7,413 bases of DNA from an uncultured Eubacteriales bacterium (lineage in GTDB: Bacteria; Bacillota; Clostridia; Oscillospirales; Acutalibacteraceae): NCBI GenBank assembly GCA_900313125.1, contig OMPZ01000126.1:1-7413 (forward strand), given 5' to 3'. A program made the translations under genes and the position numbers. The notes beneath the pieces were generated by a model. The model searched no databases and was not told the DNA's origin. It saw only the letters and a list, made by a program, of their open reading frames with translations. Below are positions 6,413 through 7,413 of this stretch, in pieces (position 1 is the first letter of the stretch; each line of letters begins with the position of its first letter).

Positions 6413-7413
6413 TTAATATGCAAGGTGTGTGGTACTGCAAATTCTCCTGATTCCTCCGTGTGCGCCGAGTGCGGCGCAAAGCTGAGAGTGAACCGAAAGT
6501 CGAGTGCCAAGAAAAGAAAAACGAGAAATGATCATGTGAAAAATAAAGCTCCCGAGGATATCTTCTCCAAGAGCGATCATTTTGAAAATGAAAAAAATCC
6601 CGAGCCGATAAAAGACGTTTTCTCGTCCGAGGAGGCTTACGAAAAAGTCAGAAAGGGCACTGTCCTTGAAAAAATTCACGAGCTTGAGGAGGAAATAGGC
6701 GATACTTCGCAGGTTTTAGACGAGGAGCTTGAAGAGCCGAAGATCGTTCCGACCGTTATCAACAGAACGACGTCAAACGACCTTATACGCTCGTCCGACG
6801 CTCCGAAAAATCCGAAGGATAAAAAGCACGATATTCCGCATCGCGTTATCCGTTCGGTCAAGACGCCAAACGGCGGCAAAAAGCTTGAAAACAGCAGCGC
6901 GGAAGAAAACGAGCCGCAGCCGGTCGAGCCGGTAAAGGCTGAAAAAACAGACGCGGCAGGCAGCGCAGATGCTGCCGCAAAAACGCCCGATACGGACAAG
7001 CCGCGCCGCAGCCCGAACAAAAAGCACAGGCGCAGACCAAACGGCGAGCGCAAAGCCGACATTAAAAAGCCCGCGGAAAAAACGGACGATGTAAAGACCG
7101 AGGAGAAAGCACCCGAAAAGCCTGCTGTCATCACAGAAGAAAAAACCGAGGAGACGGCTGCACCCGCAGCGGAGACAGCTTTGACCGAGGAAATAAAGGA
7201 CGTTCACACTCCCGAAGCGCAGCTTGAGCGCGAAATGCTCACGCTTGCAAAGGAAGAGGTCAATGTCGAGCTGCCGAAGGACGAGCCGGAGACCACCGCC
7301 GAGCCTGCGGCAGATATCCGACCCGCAGAGACTTCCGCCGAGTCAGCGGAGACAGAAACGGCAGAAACAGAGGAGACCGAAACGGCGGAAACGAAACCGA
7401 CCGAAACGGAAAC
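6410..7413 (+). CDS. Zinc-ribbon protein with long charged, low-complexity region (3' end beyond window)
   Basis: From the TTG at 6410 the frame stays open to the window edge: 334 full codons with no stop. The N-terminus is a compact four-cysteine zinc ribbon, Cys4-x2-Cys7-Gly and Cys18-x2-Cys21-Gly. This is the short CxxCG...CxxCG type found at the start of many Firmicutes membrane or regulatory proteins. After residue 25 the chain is dominated by Lys, Glu, Asp, Pro and Ala. A Glu-rich stretch, probably helical, lies near 78-105, a basic cluster around KKHRRRPNGERK lies at 204-215, and an acidic Glu/Thr repeat fills the last 25 visible residues. No signal peptide or membrane segment is visible; a C-terminal one could lie downstream. 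Most of the visible chain is probably disordered. The gene has its own promoter and is not part of the topoisomerase operon. I cannot assign a function: zinc binding is a strong inference, and any partner is unknown. Confidence 0.85.
   Translation, partial: MLICKVCGTANSPDSSVCAECGAKLRVNRKSSAKKRKTRNDHVKNKAPEDIFSKSDHFENEKNPEPIKDVFSSEEAYEKVRKGTVLEKIHELEEEIGDTSQVLDEELEEPKIVPTVINRTTSNDLIRSSDAPKNPKDKKHDIPHRVIRSVKTPNGGKKLENSSAEENEPQPVEPVKAEKTDAAGSADAAAKTPDTDKPRRSPNKKHRRRPNGERKADIKKPAEKTDDVKTEEKAPEKPAVITEEKTEETAAPAAETALTEEIKDVHTPEAQLEREMLTLAKEEVNVELPKDEPETTAEPAADIRPAETSAESAETETAETEETETAETKPTETE
7340..7413 (+). repeat. Imperfect Glu-Thr coding repeat
   Basis: GAAAC(G/A)-type units recur here, encoding alternating Glu and Thr with occasional Ala (ETETAET, then ETETAET again after one Glu). 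Synonymous differences between units (GAA/GAG, ACA/ACG/ACC) show the repeat is old or selected at the protein level, not a freshly expanded DNA microsatellite. It runs into the window edge. Confidence 0.6.

Noticed and set aside
6388..6450. Short ATG frame (20 codons) overlapping the zinc-ribbon start, possible leader peptide.
   Set aside because: It has no ribosome-binding site at a useful distance and overlaps the Shine-Dalgarno and start of the real gene. Its internal ATG at 6418 is about 14 nt from the site's end.
6676..7207. Antisense open frames of 144-152 codons opposite the zinc-ribbon gene, one rich in Phe/Ser/Leu and superficially membrane-like.
   Set aside because: They arise from reverse-reading Glu/Lys-rich codons. 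The + strand frame has a promoter, a Shine-Dalgarno site, a zinc ribbon and no stop, so it explains the region better.
1..7413. CRISPR array, insertion sequence, tRNA or phage attachment site.
   Set aside because: I saw no regularly spaced repeats, transposase motifs, terminal inverted repeats or tRNA-like cloverleaf; the only repeats are the TTACAA boxes and the Glu-Thr coding repeat.

Overview
The window fits a mid-GC member of the Firmicutes, most likely class Clostridia of the Ruminococcaceae/Oscillospirales kind. This is inference from the protein style (UvrB carries the SVSCIY form common in Firmicutes, and there is a small zinc-ribbon protein with a long charged tail), from GC-rich third codon positions, and from a sharply AT-rich intergenic region with a textbook sigma-A promoter. 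No rRNA or other phylogenetic marker is present, so the assignment below class level is tentative.

Layout: all genes lie on the + strand. (1) 2-1786 is uvrB, the DNA-damage helicase of nucleotide excision repair, cut at its 5' end by the window edge (about 64 residues missing, including the Walker A loop). (2) 1803-3791 is the ATPase/TOPRIM subunit (GyrB/ParE type) of a type IIA topoisomerase. (3) 3806-6043 is the matching DNA-cleavage subunit (GyrA/ParC type). Gaps of 16 and 14 nt, each with a Shine-Dalgarno sequence, and no visible terminator between them make these three genes one apparent operon. It ends at a strong hairpin-plus-U-tract terminator (6070-6110). (4) 6044-6409 is an AT-rich region of about 370 bp. 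It holds that terminator, a second tandem-hairpin/T6 structure, repeated TTACAA boxes, a consensus TTGACA-N18-TATAAT promoter and a leader hairpin. (5) 6410 to the right edge is an open reading frame with a TTG start. It encodes an N-terminal four-cysteine zinc ribbon followed by at least 300 residues of charged, low-complexity sequence, and it continues past the window.

How they work together: the topoisomerase subunits are adjacent and complementary. One has the GHKL ATPase plus TOPRIM metal site, the other the active-site tyrosine and C-gate coiled coil, so they should form one A2B2 enzyme. All core catalytic residues are present, but several positions that are nearly fixed in housekeeping gyrase/Topo IV are changed: the ATP-lid His, the TOPRIM EGDSAGG and DGxHIRT signatures, the first His of HPHGDS, and the GyrA box. 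This looks like a divergent second type IIA topoisomerase, not the main gyrase. Its apparent co-transcription with uvrB hints at a link to repair, which is unproven. The zinc-ribbon gene has its own promoter and is a separate transcription unit.

The most interesting items are the divergent topoisomerase pair with its uvrB linkage, and the regulated-looking promoter region in front of the disordered zinc-ribbon protein.
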